Counted from the stretch's first letter, positions 20,876 to 32,523 are shown. The stretch is DNA of 64,000 nt from Nansenia antarctica (GCA_963989245.1 OZ022342.1:41854979-41918978), one strand, 5' to 3'. A program made the numbers and translations. Notes: generated from the letters alone by a model not told the origin.

Positions 20876-21344
20876 ATACTGTGCTTATTTTTCACCGGGA
20901 GGCTGCATCGCTTTTTTGAACTGCGATACTATGAGAGGACAATTGGACCTATAACCAAACTTATATGCCTGATTCGATTGAACACTTTATACACGGACCA
21001 GTTTAATTAATCACTGAAAACCGTTCAGACTCTCCATAGGCTTCATAGGATGATGATAACGTAAACAGTCCCCAGGTCATTATCCAGCTAACTCTGAGCT
21101 AATTTCAGGGATTGCTCAACTCATTGACTGTTGTTATTACATAGTTACATAGCGCTGTATTATGGGTTTACTTCTTACCTTGACTAACTGTTTATATACG
21201 CGCGCATGCTTAAGTTGACGTTACATAGCGCTGTATTTTGGGTATACTTTCTCCTATTGCTAATATGTGTGTGTTGGTGTGCATGTGTTTGAATTGACGT
21301 TGCGTGATGCTGTATTACGGACCTACTTCCTTCTTTGATTGAAT
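20876..21344. repeat. L1-like inter-ORF spacer with diverged tandem units
   Basis: Units about 79 bp apart share ACATAGCGCTGTATTATGGG-type wording at about 21143, 21221 and 21298 (the last diverged to GCGTGATGCTGTATTACGG). A further relic is seen after the inserted LINE near 22496. Confidence 0.5.
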
Positions 21345-22505
21345 GTGTGATTGATTGATTGATTGATTGATTGAAAACTTTATTAGAAGATTTGCAGAAG
21401 TAGGTACATGAGAGTACATATTACATACAAGGTCAACTAAAAGGATAAAAACCCAAGAAAGCCACTGGCTTATTTCAATTGGGGTCCTTGATTTTCAATT
21501 CATCGTTACATGTAAGACAGACAGGAAAAGAAAAAAAAACTAGTACTATCTACAAGATAATACAGACAAATAACTATTACTATCTACAAGATAAAAATAC
21601 ATCCATCAATACTAGATATACAATACAACAAAACATCAGGTATGTACAGCGGGTAGGACAGGTGGGGACATACACCACAGGTGGGGGCGGGGGACAAAAC
21701 ACAAAGTATGTACAGTGGGTAGTTCGGGTCTTTTAATCAGATTTTTGATTTCGAGGGTCCAGTTACGGATTGCAGCCTCCTGTAAATGTTTTTTGAGAGT
21801 GGTTTTGAAGGTGGGCAGTGTTTTGCACTCCTTTAAGATTATAGGAAGGGCGTTCCACATTTTTACTGCATAGTTTGCAAACGAGTTTAACCCCTTGTTT
21901 GTGGTGCAACGCGGTTGAACGTGGTTCGTGGAGCTTCCTCTGGTGTTGTATGTGTGGACGTTGTTCACTTTTTGGAAGTATGTTGACAGGTACTTGGGTG
22001 TCTTTGTGGTGTAGCGTATCTTGAAGACCAGGCCCAGTGCAAGCTGCTGCACTCTGTCAACTACTCGTAGCCAATCAAGGCTCAAAAAATGAGCAGCGGT
22101 TAGATGTGTCCTAGGGTTGAGGCCTAGCAGAAGCCTAACCAGTTTATTTTGGGCTGTCTGGAGTCTTGTTTTATGGGCCTTTGTGGTTCTATAGTACCAT
22201 GATGTTACGGCATAGTCGAAGTGACATTGAATGAGAGCTCCTGATAGGGTCCTCAGTGTGTTTTTACTGACAAGTGAGGATATCCTGTACAAGAATCTAG
22301 TTCTATGGTTCACTTTTTTGATTACTTTTGCTGCCATTTTATCTCCGGAAAGATTTGCCTCTAAGATGGAGCCCAGGTATGTAATATCCTCTTTTCTTGT
22401 GATATTAATGTTACCCACTTTTATTTTAAAATTTTCAGCCTTTCTGAGTTTAGATGGGGATCCGTATAGGATGGTTTCAGTTTTACCTAGGTGTATTGTG
22501 TGCAT
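21345..22505 (-). mobile_element. 5'-truncated L2-like LINE fragment inside the L1-like element
   Basis: The minus strand carries 289 open residues from the reverse transcriptase thumb to the C-terminus: IHLGKTETILYGS, YLGSILE, then LIQCHFDYAVTSWYY, RLQTAQNKLVRLLLGL and VKMWNALPIILKECKTLPTF. The 3' end has a (TCAA)n tail (plus strand TTGA repeats at 21348-21375). The catalytic core is missing. It is inserted between ORF1 and ORF2 of the L1-like LINE. Confidence 0.8.
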
Positions 22506-22711
22506 GTGCTTAACAGTATTGACGCTTACGGTTCAAACGCCTTTATTACTTTTCATCTATAGCCGGATAGCTCTTGTATGAGAGGCTACCTAGAACTAAA
22601 ATAACACCGGAGCAGGAGCTGGGGTTCGTTGAGGGGATCTGTGACATCTAAAGGGGCGTGCGTTTATACGCGCGCATATCATTCACGCGGCGGGTGCATA
22701 CATGCATAGGC

Positions 22712-22759
<48 letters not shown>

Positions 22760-22941
22760 ATGTGTATGTGTGTGTGTGTATGTGTGTGTGTTGCTGTGTG
22801 TGTGCTTGTTGCTGTGTGTGTGCGTGTTGCTGTGTGTGTGTGTGTGTGTGTTGCTGTGTGTGTCTGTGTGTGTGTTGCTGTGTGTGTGTATGTGTGTGTG
22901 TGTGTGTTGCTGTTTGTGTGTGTGTGTGTGTTGCTGTGTGT

Positions 22942-22973
<32 letters not shown>

Positions 22974-22995
22974 TGCTGTGTGTGTGTGTGTGTTG
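22712..22995. repeat. (GT)n with interspersed TTGCTG
   Basis: About 285 bp of GT dinucleotide broken at intervals by GTTGC. Long valine/cysteine-rich frames through it on the plus strand and His/Thr-rich frames on the minus strand are compositional. Confidence 0.95.
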
Positions 22996-23468
22996 CATAT
23001 ATTCTGAACCCCGGCAGCTCTGTTTTAGCGACACTGGATATGGGCTATATTCATTCATCATATTGTGTTTCTTTTTGTTTTGTTGTTGTTTGTTGTTGTT
23101 TTTCTTGTACTCTGGGAGCCACCCTTAGTGCTTTAAGGTTAGAATGTTTAAGAGTTGCGTTAACTGGGAACATTTTGGATGTTTTTTCCCGCTGTCTTTT
23201 TCGTTTGGGGAAGAAGACTTAGGGACTGGGGAGGGACTGTCTGCAGAAAAGTGCTACTCACACCAGAGGTTTTATTGTTTGCTTTCTCTTTTTATTCATT
23301 TTCTTTCTTTTCTTTCTGTACCTATTTTACCCCATCTATTTTGTTTTGTCATCTGCTTTGTTAAACAAGGAATCATTCGCTCTCCAAGACTCAATGGAAG
23401 TAGGCCTTGCAAAGGCATTACACTCACTGTAAGGATGCTTACAATTACTTACCTGCTACACTCACAAT

Positions 23469-26400
23469 ATGACCAATTTAGGCAATAAGGATAAATACTC
23501 AAATGTTCGGTTCCTATCATGGAATTTGAAAGGCTTGAATGGTCCAGTCAAAAGATCTAAGGTTTTTCTACACTTAAAACGTCTAAAAGCAGATGTAGCC
23601 TTTTTGCAGGAAACTCATCTTCGGCTGTCAGATCATGTTAGACTACGTAGTAACTGGGTAGGCCAATACTTTCACTCGAGCCTCAATAGTAGGTCGAGAG
23701 GTGTAGCTATTTTAATTAATAAAAGACTTAATTTTGTGGTCTCGGAGGTCAGGGTAGATACAAAAGGCAGATATGTTGTTGTGGCGGGTACCCTTTGCCA
23801 AACACCGGTACTTTTAGTAAATGTATACGCTCCCAACTGGGATGATGCAAGCTTTGCCAGCAACCTGCTATCGTCCCTTCCACACTTGAACACTCACCAT
23901 CTTATTTTAGGAGGCGATCTGAACTGTGTGATGAACCCTCTATTAGATAGATCAAGCCCTAGGACTCAACAACAGTCCGCTATGTCTAAAGCTTTCAGTG
24001 TATTTATGCAGGCAAATGGCTGTGTTGATCCTTGGAGAGATAAAAACCCCCACGCCAAGAAATTCTCCTTCTTCTCAAACCCTCATAACACTTTCTCCCG
24101 CATAGACTATTTTTTTGTTGACCAACTTTTTCTGCCAGCTGTTGAGTCATGTGATTACACGGCCATAGTCATCTCGGACCACGCAGCGGTGCTCCTTGAT
24201 ATCAATTTATTTTCTATCAGTCAGAAAGAAAGACCTCTTTGGAGATTCAATTCCCTACTTCTCTCAGATAAGATTTTTTGTAAATATATCTCAGACTCAA
24301 TTGACTCATTCATTATTTCAAATAAAACAGAAGGGACTTCGGCTTCCCTCCTATGGGAAACCTTGAAAGCTTTTCTCAGAGGCCAAATAATCTCATACTC
24401 AATTTCGTACAACAAAGACAAGCAACTTAAATTTGATAACATATGTAAGGCTATTTCTGACATAGACAAAAATCTTGCGTCTAATCCTGACCCAGAAATA
24501 TGTAAGAAACGACTTGATCTTCAATCACAAGCCAACTTACTGACTACGTCCACAGCTGAAAAACTCTTGTTGGGATCAAAGGCCTCATACTATGAATATG
24601 GGGACAAACCTAGCCGTCTACTAGCACATCAGTTGAGACGACAAGCAGCTGCTCGGCTTATCCCACAAGTTAAAGACAGCTCGGGCACTCTCCAATCTAC
24701 TCCCTCTAGTATAAATGAAACGTTTGTCACTTTCTATTCCTCCCTATATAAATCAGAATTTCCAGCTGATACGTCTAATATGATAACGTTTCTATCAAAT
24801 CTCGACATCCCTAATGTTAATCTGGCTGACGCAGAGAATATGGACAAATCTCTTGACATAGATGAGCTTACTAAATCAATTAAACTAATGCAAAATAACA
24901 AAACCCCTGGTCCTGATGGCTACCCTGCAGAATTGTATAAGACCTTCAATACCAAGCTTTCCCCTCTTCTACTTGACATGTATAATGAATCTCTAGCGAA
25001 CGGCTCCCTTCCCCCCACTCTGACACAAGCTACTATTTCCCTTATTCTTAAAAAAAGATAAAGACCCAACTGACTGTGGATCCTATAGACCTATATCCCT
25101 CCTAAATGTAGACAGTAAAATACTAACAAAGACTTTCCGCTAGACTAGAAAAAATCTTACCTAATATTATTTCAGAAGAACAAACCGGTTTTATTCAGAA
25201 ACGCCACTCTTTCTCGAATGTTAGGAAGCTCTTAAATATAATACATTCTCCATCATCTTCGAGTCCTGCGGAGGCGGCTATTGCTCTTGATGCTGAAAAG
25301 GCTTTTGATAGAGTGGAATGGGGATATCTATTTGCGCTACTCAAAAGATTTGGTTTTGGCAATACATTTATCTCTTGGATTAAATTACTGTACACCTCCC
25401 CCAAAGCTAGCATTTGCACCAACAACTTTAGGTCCGCCTATTTCCCCTTAGCACGAGGAACAAGGCAAGGGTGCCCCCTGTCTCCACTTCTATTTGCGCT
25501 AGCAATTGAGCCACTCTCCATCTCCCTCAGGACCTCACAGCTCTTCCGAGGTGTGTTACGTGGGGATGCAGAATACAGGGTCTCTCTATACGCGGACGAT
25601 TTACTTCTATACATATCTAACCCTGTCTCTGCTGTCCCCCATATACTCTCAATCCTTCAGAGCTTTGGCGGTTTTTCCGGGTACAAACTGAACTATAGAA
25701 AAAGTGAATTCTATCCTATCAACAATAGTGCTAAACAAATCACACAAGCCGAACTACCATTTAATATCTCAGCTCAAGGCTTTAAATATCTTGGTATACA
25801 GATAACAAACTCATTCCCCTCTCTCTTTTCTGCCAATTTCTCCCCCCTACTTGATCAGGTAAAATCAGATCTCCAAAGATGGGGCAGTCTGCCTCTGTCC
25901 CTAGTAGGCAGGATACAGTCAATAAAGATGACGATACTCCCTAAATTCTCATACCTCTTCCAGTGCATCCCATTATTCCTGCCCAAATCATTCTTTAAAT
26001 CTCTTGATAAAATCATCTCCACATTCATTTGGCAAGGCAAACAGCCCAGGATTAAAAAACACACATTGCAAAGAGGCCGTGACAATGGTGGCTTGGCTTT
26101 GCCTAATTTCATTTACTATTACTGGGCTGCCAATATTCAAAAGATAAATTACTGGCTTCACTCTCCTTTGACAGACTGGTGCTTGCTGGAAGCTGAATCT
26201 TGCTATATATCCTCCCCTCCTGCAATGATTTACTCTAAATTGCCTATATCCCCCTCCAAATTTACCTGCAACCCAGTGGTGTTAGCTACCCTTAAGATTT
26301 GGGCCCAGTTTCGTCTCCACTTTAAGTTTGCAGACAGCTCCATTAATGGTCCTATAAATAAGAATAATCTATTCCCTCCCTCCACTTTGGATTCCGCCTT

Positions 26401-27278
26401 CTTGCTCTGGAAGGACAGAGGCCTTACAAACTTTTCGAACCTCTTTGAGAATAACATTTGTTGTAGTTTCGAGATGATATGCACTAAATATAACTTGCCC
26501 TGGAGTAATCTCTTTCGTTATTTTCAGATCAGAGACTTTGTGAAAACCCAATACCCCTCTTACCCCGAAGTGCCACACAATCAACCCTGGGAAAATCTTA
26601 TGGCGTTCACACCAGGTCAAAAAGGCCTTATCTCAAATATATACCACTCTCTCACTTGTCTCGACACACACTCTCTAACCAAAAATAGGAACAAATGGGA
26701 AACTGAACGCAATGTAAACTTCACTGACGAGTGGTGGGATGGAGCGATAGACCGCATTAACACCTCAACCTCTTGTGCCAGATTAGGCCTTATTCAATTA
26801 AAAGTCTTCCATAGGCTTAACTTTTGCAAATCTAAACTCGCAGCAATATATCCTGATGTAGAGGACAAGTGTGAACGATGTGCTTTATCCCCAGCCAATC
26901 TTACCCATATGTTTTGGTCATGCCCTAGGCTGGTAACCTTCTGGACTACTATCTTTAAGATACTGACAGAGGTTTTTTCTGTTAATCTCGAACCCTCACC
27001 CCAGATAGCCATATTTGGAGTTCCACAAGATTTCAGTCTCCTAACCACCAAAGATTCTTATAGTAGCATTTACTACACTGCTGGCAAGGCGTAGAATTTT
27101 ACTAGGATGGAAATCTCCAACTCCTCCTTCAATAGCCATGTGGCTTACAGACATAATGCACTTCCTAAAGTTAGAAAATATTAAGTTCACGCTTAGAGGT
27201 TCAACAAAAAAAATCTACTTGCACTGGCAACCGTTCATTACATATTTTGAGAACCTGACAGCACTTCCTACAAACTGA
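23469..27278 (+). pseudogene. L1-like ORF2 (endonuclease-reverse transcriptase), frameshifted
   Basis: ORF2 nicks target DNA and reverse-transcribes LINE RNA there. The first 530 residues are open (23469-25061): FLSWNLKGLNGP, FLQETHL, VNVYAPNWD, ILGGDLNCV, RIDYFFVD and VISDHAAVLLDIN of the AP endonuclease, then NNKTPGPDGYPAELYK of the RT. The frame breaks in an A run near 25050, again near 25135, then runs open through 25313-27094: LDAEKAFDRVEW, GTRQGCPLSPLLFALA, SLYADDLLLYI (catalytic), LGIQITN and the late Cys-rich block CERCALSPANLTHMFWSCP. A third shift near 27085 precedes the true end LHWQPFITYFENLTALPTN and stop 27276-27278. Three shifts make it non-functional. Confidence 0.9.
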
Positions 27279-27381
27279 TGCTTTTGTAACCAAGCAGTTT
27301 GTTGTCTGCCTTGGCCTCTGAGACCTTGACGTTTCCAAATAAAACTGACACTAACTTACCTATGAATATATTGTATATATG

Positions 27382-27413
<32 letters not shown>

Positions 27414-29138
27414 TGTATGTATGTATGTATGTATGAATATCTTTGAAAAATATATCATTTCTTATAATTTATTTTTTATCTATTTCTTTACTTAACGTTT
27501 TTTTTTAAAAATGTTTTTTACGACCATACAGATATTATTATTATTTTTTATCTACTCACTAAATTGTTGGTAAAATTGGTAACTTGTTTATATGTGTGTG
27601 TGGCTAGATGGACAAATCTATATGTATATATGTATGCAGACATGTTTGAGAGGGAGGGGTGGGTGGAGGGCAGGGAGAAAAACAGAAAATATTCATGCCT
27701 TTTTCAATGTACATGACATCTATACTGGAATAAAAAATATTATTAAAAAATAAAAAATAAAGATTTGAAAAATTATGATAACCATCTTATTATCTTAGCT
27801 TACTGTCATTTCAATGCATTATAGACATTTTCTTTACAACTGTAAGGCGATCAACTTCTCCAGAATTGAGTTAATTGAGTCGTCACTTACAAGCGAGTTC
27901 GTTTAATCTCAACGAGACGTCCTTGATATAAATTCTAAGATAAAATTATCCAATCATATATTCGGCACCACTACTGAACTGTTCTTTAAGAGAATATTTA
28001 TTCGAGCACATCAGCAAACAATAGCATCAGCAAGCAAATAGCATCAGCAAACAATAGCATTTCATTCCATGGAAAGGGGTCTTATCTAGCTTCACCTCCG
28101 CAGGCCAGTATCAGCTGGTTAACTGCAGAAGCTTCACCGGACAAGAGCCCCGTTTCGCCTTGGAGCATAGTCTTTATACATTTTCCTTAACATTTAGGGA
28201 TGGGCTGTCCCTCGGGTAGGTTTTATGGTAAGCGTCTGTTTTATATCGGTATGTGGCTTTCGACTTCTTTCGGTGTCCGTGCGAGTGTGTTACCTTCTTC
28301 TGACCCCCCGGTCGTTTGTCATGGTGAGAGTGTTCGGACACTCTGTCGGCAACGGTATCCTGAGCAGCCTAGTCTTGCGCGACGTTAGATACACACACAT
28401 TCTAATGTTTTTAAGGAACCAGTAAGTATATGCACTCAGTTATGTTTTTAGGATGCACAGATATTTTGATTGTTATTTTGGGTGTATTCTACGTACGTTC
28501 TAAAGCACTAATTGGCCAGTTAATTGATCTTCAAACTAGAGATGCTCCGATCAGGGTTTTTGGTGCCGATCACCGATCACCGATCACTGGAATCAGTGAT
28601 CTGCCGATCCGATATCACCGATCACCGATCACAGCGTCGAAAATGGCAATTGAAGCATTCTATTTATTGTGTAGCATTATTTATGTTTTTAATTATTCTT
28701 AACACCATTGACATTGTATATTAAGTATTTAAATGAAATTAGGAGATGAGAAAGTATCATGAATTGACGACCATCTGTTTTATTGAATTCACAACCACCT
28801 GTAGTTACTTCAGGAAAAACAAATAAAATGTGAAAATAAAAATCATAATAAATAAAATGTACACTGTCACATCAAATGTGCAACATTCCACTCGAATGAG
28901 AGGAACTAGGGGCTCTTAGAGAACTTGGAGCTTATACAGTATACTGTAGCTTTCCTGAGGAACAATAAACATACCCAAACTAAACTGCAACATAAACAGG
29001 CTATAGCCAAATATAAAATACTGTTTCAAGTCAGTCAGTTTCAAGTCATATTTAGGAGGAGATAAGACAGCAAGTCAGCAATAATCAATAAAACAAAACA
29101 AAAAAACATTGCACCTAAGGAGATTTCAGACTCAAACC

Positions 29139-29265
29139 TTACTTCTGATTAAGCAGCATCACTGGCAGATTAGCCTTGAGAAACACAAGCATCTCAGCGT
29201 TTTTGGCACTCAGCCTGTTCCTCTTATCATCTAAAATATGTCCTGCTGCTGAAAAGTCGCTCGCT
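29139..29265 (-). pseudogene. hAT transposase C-terminal dimerisation segment
   Basis: Reads SERLFSAAGHILDDKRNRLS, then LVFLKANLP, and stops at 29139-29141. This is the end of the hAT dimerisation domain. The catalytic core that should precede it is absent. Confidence 0.8.
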
Positions 29266-29380
29266 ATCTACACTTGTGCAAGGTGCACAGAGGAAGACCT
29301 AAAACTCACGCGCTAATAGTTGTTGCTATGGGCCAAGTGACTTCCTGCTCGTGGGGTCACATGACGTCGCTGCACACTAC

Positions 29381-29662
29381 CTACACTACGCTCGTGAAGT
29401 CGCGCTGGAACTCTGACCAGCACTTGTGGAACGCCTCTCGTCCAATCAAAGCACTCGGTCCCTTTATGACGTCGAGCCCAGTGTGCGCTTCGGCGCTCTC
29501 TGAGCGAATCGACGAACGCAGCAAATGCCGTATGATATTCGTGGTATTGAAAGAACTTGCGTGCGTTCCTCCCCGAGGTATTTCTTTTGAGCAGACATTA
29601 CAAACGGCATATTTGTTGTCTCTTTCCGACACTGTGTAATATTTCCAGACTGGCGACGCCAT
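29381..29662 (-). pseudogene. BED zinc finger of a hAT transposase (N-terminal part)
   Basis: 93-residue frame starting MASPVWKYYTVSERDNKYAV, then CNVC and a later IIRHLL histidine. This is the BED-type DNA-binding finger found at the N-terminus of hAT transposases and ZBED proteins. It sits just upstream of the C-terminal fragment with the core deleted between them. A domesticated function is not suggested. Confidence 0.75.
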
Positions 29663-29840
29663 TTTGTAAACTGATCGGTCGTGTTTGATCGGCCGTTTTG
29701 AGAACTCCGATCAAAACCGATCAAGGCCATATCGGCCGATACCGATCGGCGCCGATCAGATCGGAGCATCACTACTTCAAACACATTCCTTCCTGACTAG
29801 GTCAGTAGGCCCTATGTCCTTATCAGGATAGCTTGTGTAA

Positions 29841-30161
29841 GCCCCGCGGTGGCGTAGCGGTCTAAGCACTAGCCACTAGTGCAAGCTGCCCACCGGGGAC
29901 TGGGATCGAATCCCGATCTCGCCAGACCCGGATATGGCCGGGGCACACACAGGGAGCGGCATATTGAGCGGCCGCTCCCAAAGGGGGGTACAGGACTATT
30001 TCCGGACAAGGATCCGGGCTGGAATAACAGCTAGTCTGGCGATCTCCTCTGGGGCTGCCGGCCACGGGGTCATGCGGCGGATCCTACGCAATAGGCAGGG
30101 GATAATTGGATGCTAGGTTGGGTGCAATTGGATACCAAATTGGGTGAAAAAGGGATAAAAA
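29841..30161 (+). mobile_element. tRNA-derived SINE, copy 2
   Basis: Same family as 16119-16529: GCCCCGCGGTGGCGTAGCGG (box A), GGGATCGAATCCC (box B), body ending GGGTGAAAAAGGGATAAAA. A perfect 16-bp target duplication AGGATAGCTTGTGTAA flanks it (29825-29840 and 30162-30177), so this copy is fairly young. Confidence 0.95.
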
Positions 30162-30552
30162 AGGATAGCTTGTGTAAACATCACTGTTGCCAGGCCCACA
30201 GACTCCCATGACTTGGGATTTGATTAACAAGTTAAAATACAGTATAGAAGAATAGACGTATCATTAATCATTAGTTATGATAGTATAAAATGAGTATAGG
30301 AAAATAGAATATCATAACAGCAGGTACAAAATGGTTGTTAGTACATAGGTAAAAATAAATAAATCTTCTAGTTATTTTAATACGAATCCCCAACACAACC
30401 CCCAACACAACAAAACAAAAATACGTTTTTTGATCGCTATTATGCCGCTATGAGTACACGGACCAACGCAGAACTATAAACTTGGAGAGCCCTCGCGTAG
30501 GCTACGGCGTAGCCGCGCGTAAATTCGACGCAGGAGTATAAATTGGGCTTAA

Positions 30553-30726
30553 GCGGTCGCCACGGTGGAAACTGTCCTTTATAACCCATCTGGGCTGTCC
30601 TTCCTACATGGACACACCACATAAACTAACATTAAACTGCTTTAGAAGCAGGCAAATGTTTTTTCAACATCACAAACCTGCTGGCCCAGTGCTTGTGGTA
30701 TCCTCTGTCTGCGTCTCCCACTCTGC
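30553..30726. other. spacer, no gene seen
   Basis: Sequence between the Harbinger-like end and the next minisatellite; nothing supportable. Confidence 0.4.
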
Positions 30727-31272
30727 TTCCTCCTGTGCTCTCACTCTGCTTGTATGTCACCCTCCTCCTGCTCTCTCACTCTGCTTGTATGTCACCCTCC
30801 TTCTGCTCTCTCACTCTGCTTGTGTGTCACCCTCCTCCTGTGCTCTCACTCTGCTTGTGTGTCACCCTCCTCCTGTCTCTCACTGCTTGTATGTCACCCT
30901 CCTCCTGTGCTCTCACTCTGCTTGTGTGTCACCCTTCTCCTGCTCTCTCACTCCGCTTGTGTGTCACCCTTCTCCTGCTCTCTCACTCCGCTTGTGTGTC
31001 ACCCTCCTCCTGTCTCTCACTCTGCTTGTGTGTCACCCTCCTCCTGCTCTCTCACTCCGCTTGTATGTCACCCTCCTGCTGCTCTCTCACTCTGCTTGTG
31101 TGTCACCCTCCTCCTGCTCTCTCACTCCGCTTGTATGTCACCCTCCTTCTGTCTCTCACTGCTTGTGTGTCACCCTCCTGCTGCTCTCTCACTCCGCTTG
31201 TATGTCACCCTTCTCCTGCTCTCTCACTCTGCTTGTATGTCACCCTCCTTCTGCTCTCTCACTCTGGGCTCA
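30727..31272. repeat. 35-bp minisatellite, about 15 copies
   Basis: Unit CTCTCACTCTGCTTGTGTGT followed by CACCCTCCTCCTGCT. Some units are shortened by a few bases. All three plus-strand frames stay open because the unit lacks stop triplets and rotates frame each copy. Not coding. Confidence 0.95.
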
Positions 31273-31473
31273 AGCTCTCTCCACAGCTGGATCATCTGGC
31301 TGTCTCAATGTCAGCCTCATCATTGTCGTTTCTTTCTTTTTGGGACCGAAATAGCGCATAATGTCCTTTTTCCTCTTCATTTTGAACTATAGACAAAAAA
31401 CAATGGAGAGGAATACACAACACTTCAGCAACCCAGAATACAAATAACGTTATATGATGAACACCTAGATATC
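31273..31473. other. spacer, no gene seen
   Basis: No supportable exon or repeat. Confidence 0.4.
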
Positions 31474-32040
31474 AGTGGCGGCTGGCCGATAGAGGGCGCT
31501 GGGGTGCCGCCCCCACCTTCACTTCCTAGTTCCCAACCTTCACTTCCTAGTTGCGATTTGTAAAAGTTTTTTTTTTAAATAAACATTGTTTATTCACAAA
31601 ATGCGGCTGATATTCTGTCGGCGCCTATCAGCATTCATTAAAAATCCTCCAATACAATAAACATGTTATCTGTGTGTGTGTAAAATTCACTGTTAAAATA
31701 CATAGGGGGAGGCGTCGGGGCGCCGGTCAATGCAAGTCTATGGCAGGCCAAATACTTTTCGCTTACACGTGAGCTGTAGCAGCGTTCCAATTGGCTGTCT
31801 CCTATTTGTAGGCCGGGGTGCAAAAATGTGCGTCCTGAATATCCGGTTGTTAAGTCTGACGTCAAACGTGACGTTTTGCAATTTCCGGCTTTTACAAAAA
31901 AAGAAAACAATGTGGTGGTCTGTAAACTGTGCAGAAATGAAATGGCCTATCACAGGAGTACATCTGCAATGAACGAGCACCTCAAGCGAAAGCATCCTGG
32001 AGCTCTTTGTGAAGACAGCCGCAAGATACCACCGTAAGTC
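31474..32040 (+). mobile_element. hAT transposon, left-end fragment
   Basis: Begins CAGTGGCGGCTGGCC, a classic hAT terminal sequence, followed by GGGCGCTGGGGTGCCGCCCC. It contains a BED-finger exon. No matching right end or 8-bp duplication was found, so only the left end is recognised and the right boundary is arbitrary. Confidence 0.65.
31828..32036 (+). pseudogene. BED zinc-finger exon of a hAT transposase
   Basis: Reads MRPEYPVVKSDVKRDVLQFP, then VVCKLCRNEMAYHRSTSAM and EHLKRKHPG. CKLC with the later H-x4-H is the BED finger. It ends at a good donor gtaagt after KIPP. The rest of the transposase is missing. Confidence 0.75.
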
Positions 32041-32523
32041 AGCGTTGTATTTCTGTTCACTTTTCCGGCCATGTATGAGTGAAAAATGGATAGCTACTAG
32101 CTAATGTTACACAAGCAATGTAGCTCACCACAGTTTGTATGTCTTGTCTTCTGGTGTTAGTAATAATATAAAAAAAAATATCTATTGCCTCTAAAATCAC
32201 CACGAACAGAACGGCGGAGGTACGGGTAAACGTGCGCGTGCACGCAGGAAAAAAATTCCTGCACGCGGATTTTTTTTTGGGACACAGACAGAATTTCTTT
32301 CATTTTAGCTGTTTACCAAAACATCTTCAAGTTACTTGAATGAGATGTACACATCACTTACACATTTTCATTTATAAATCACTTACACATTTCCATTTCA
32401 TATTATGCCTCAATTGTGATTTTGAGAGGCTACTGGTAAGTGAGACAATTGGTAGGAGTGAGAGGGGGGGGTAGTGGTGGTCTAGTCACTGCTCTAGTGG
32501 ATAGTGAGTTGGACTTGTGATCA
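32041..32523. other. spacer, no gene seen
   Basis: Mixed sequence with an inverted GCACGCAGGAAAAAA / TTCCTGCACGC hairpin near 32240-32265. Nothing else. Confidence 0.4.

Larger units (their letters stand above)
19016..27755 (+). mobile_element. near-full-length L1-like LINE
   Basis: Two-ORF non-LTR retrotransposon flanked by a 13-bp target duplication AATAAAGATTTGA (19003-19015 and 27756-27768), which is also part of its host element. The 5' end begins GGCTTCCGGTTACGATG, followed by ORF1, a 3.4-kb inter-ORF region swollen by other insertions, ORF2, and a 3' UTR with a (TATG)n tract at about 27376-27435 and an A-rich tail after AATAAAAAATATT. ORF2 has frameshifts, so this copy is dead although ORF1 is intact. 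Confidence 0.9.
28537..29774 (-). mobile_element. hAT transposon, internally deleted
   Basis: Inverted ends TAGAGATGCTCCGATC and TAGTGATGCTCCGATC, with many CCGATCA motifs just inside. A perfect 8-bp target duplication CTTCAAAC flanks it (28529-28536 and 29775-29782), as expected for hAT. The minus strand retains only the two ends of the transposase gene, so it is non-autonomous. Confidence 0.9.
27841..30407. mobile_element. candidate solo LTR carrying later insertions
   Basis: Begins TGTAAGGCGATC and ends CCCCCAACA. CAAC lies outside both ends (27837-27840 and 30408-30411). It interrupts a block otherwise continuous with the host TIR element. After subtracting the hAT element and the SINE about 1 kb remains. 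No primer site or protein is visible and only the ends and short duplication argue for an LTR, so this is tentative. Confidence 0.35.
18357..30549. mobile_element. TIR DNA transposon (PIF/Harbinger-like) split by nested insertions
   Basis: Left end AGCCCAATTTATGCTTCTGC (18357) and right end, complemented, AGCCCAATTTATACTCCTGC (30549) are inverted. TAA lies outside both (18354-18356 and 30550-30552), the 3-bp TWA target of PIF/Harbinger elements. Shared internal blocks (TCGCTATTATGCCG, ATGATAACCATC) occur near both ends. The left part also has an internal duplication: 18475-18600 recurs at 18906-19015. Almost all of the 12 kb between is later insertions. No transposase is visible, and two separate partial copies remain an alternative. 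Confidence 0.6.

Noticed and set aside
22648..23222. Val/Cys-rich and His/Thr-rich frames
   Set aside because: Compositional products of a (GT)n tract; the same applies to frames at 53816-54124 and 47561-47776.
30608..31392. Three overlapping plus-strand frames rich in Leu, Ser and Cys
   Set aside because: Translations of the 35-bp minisatellite.
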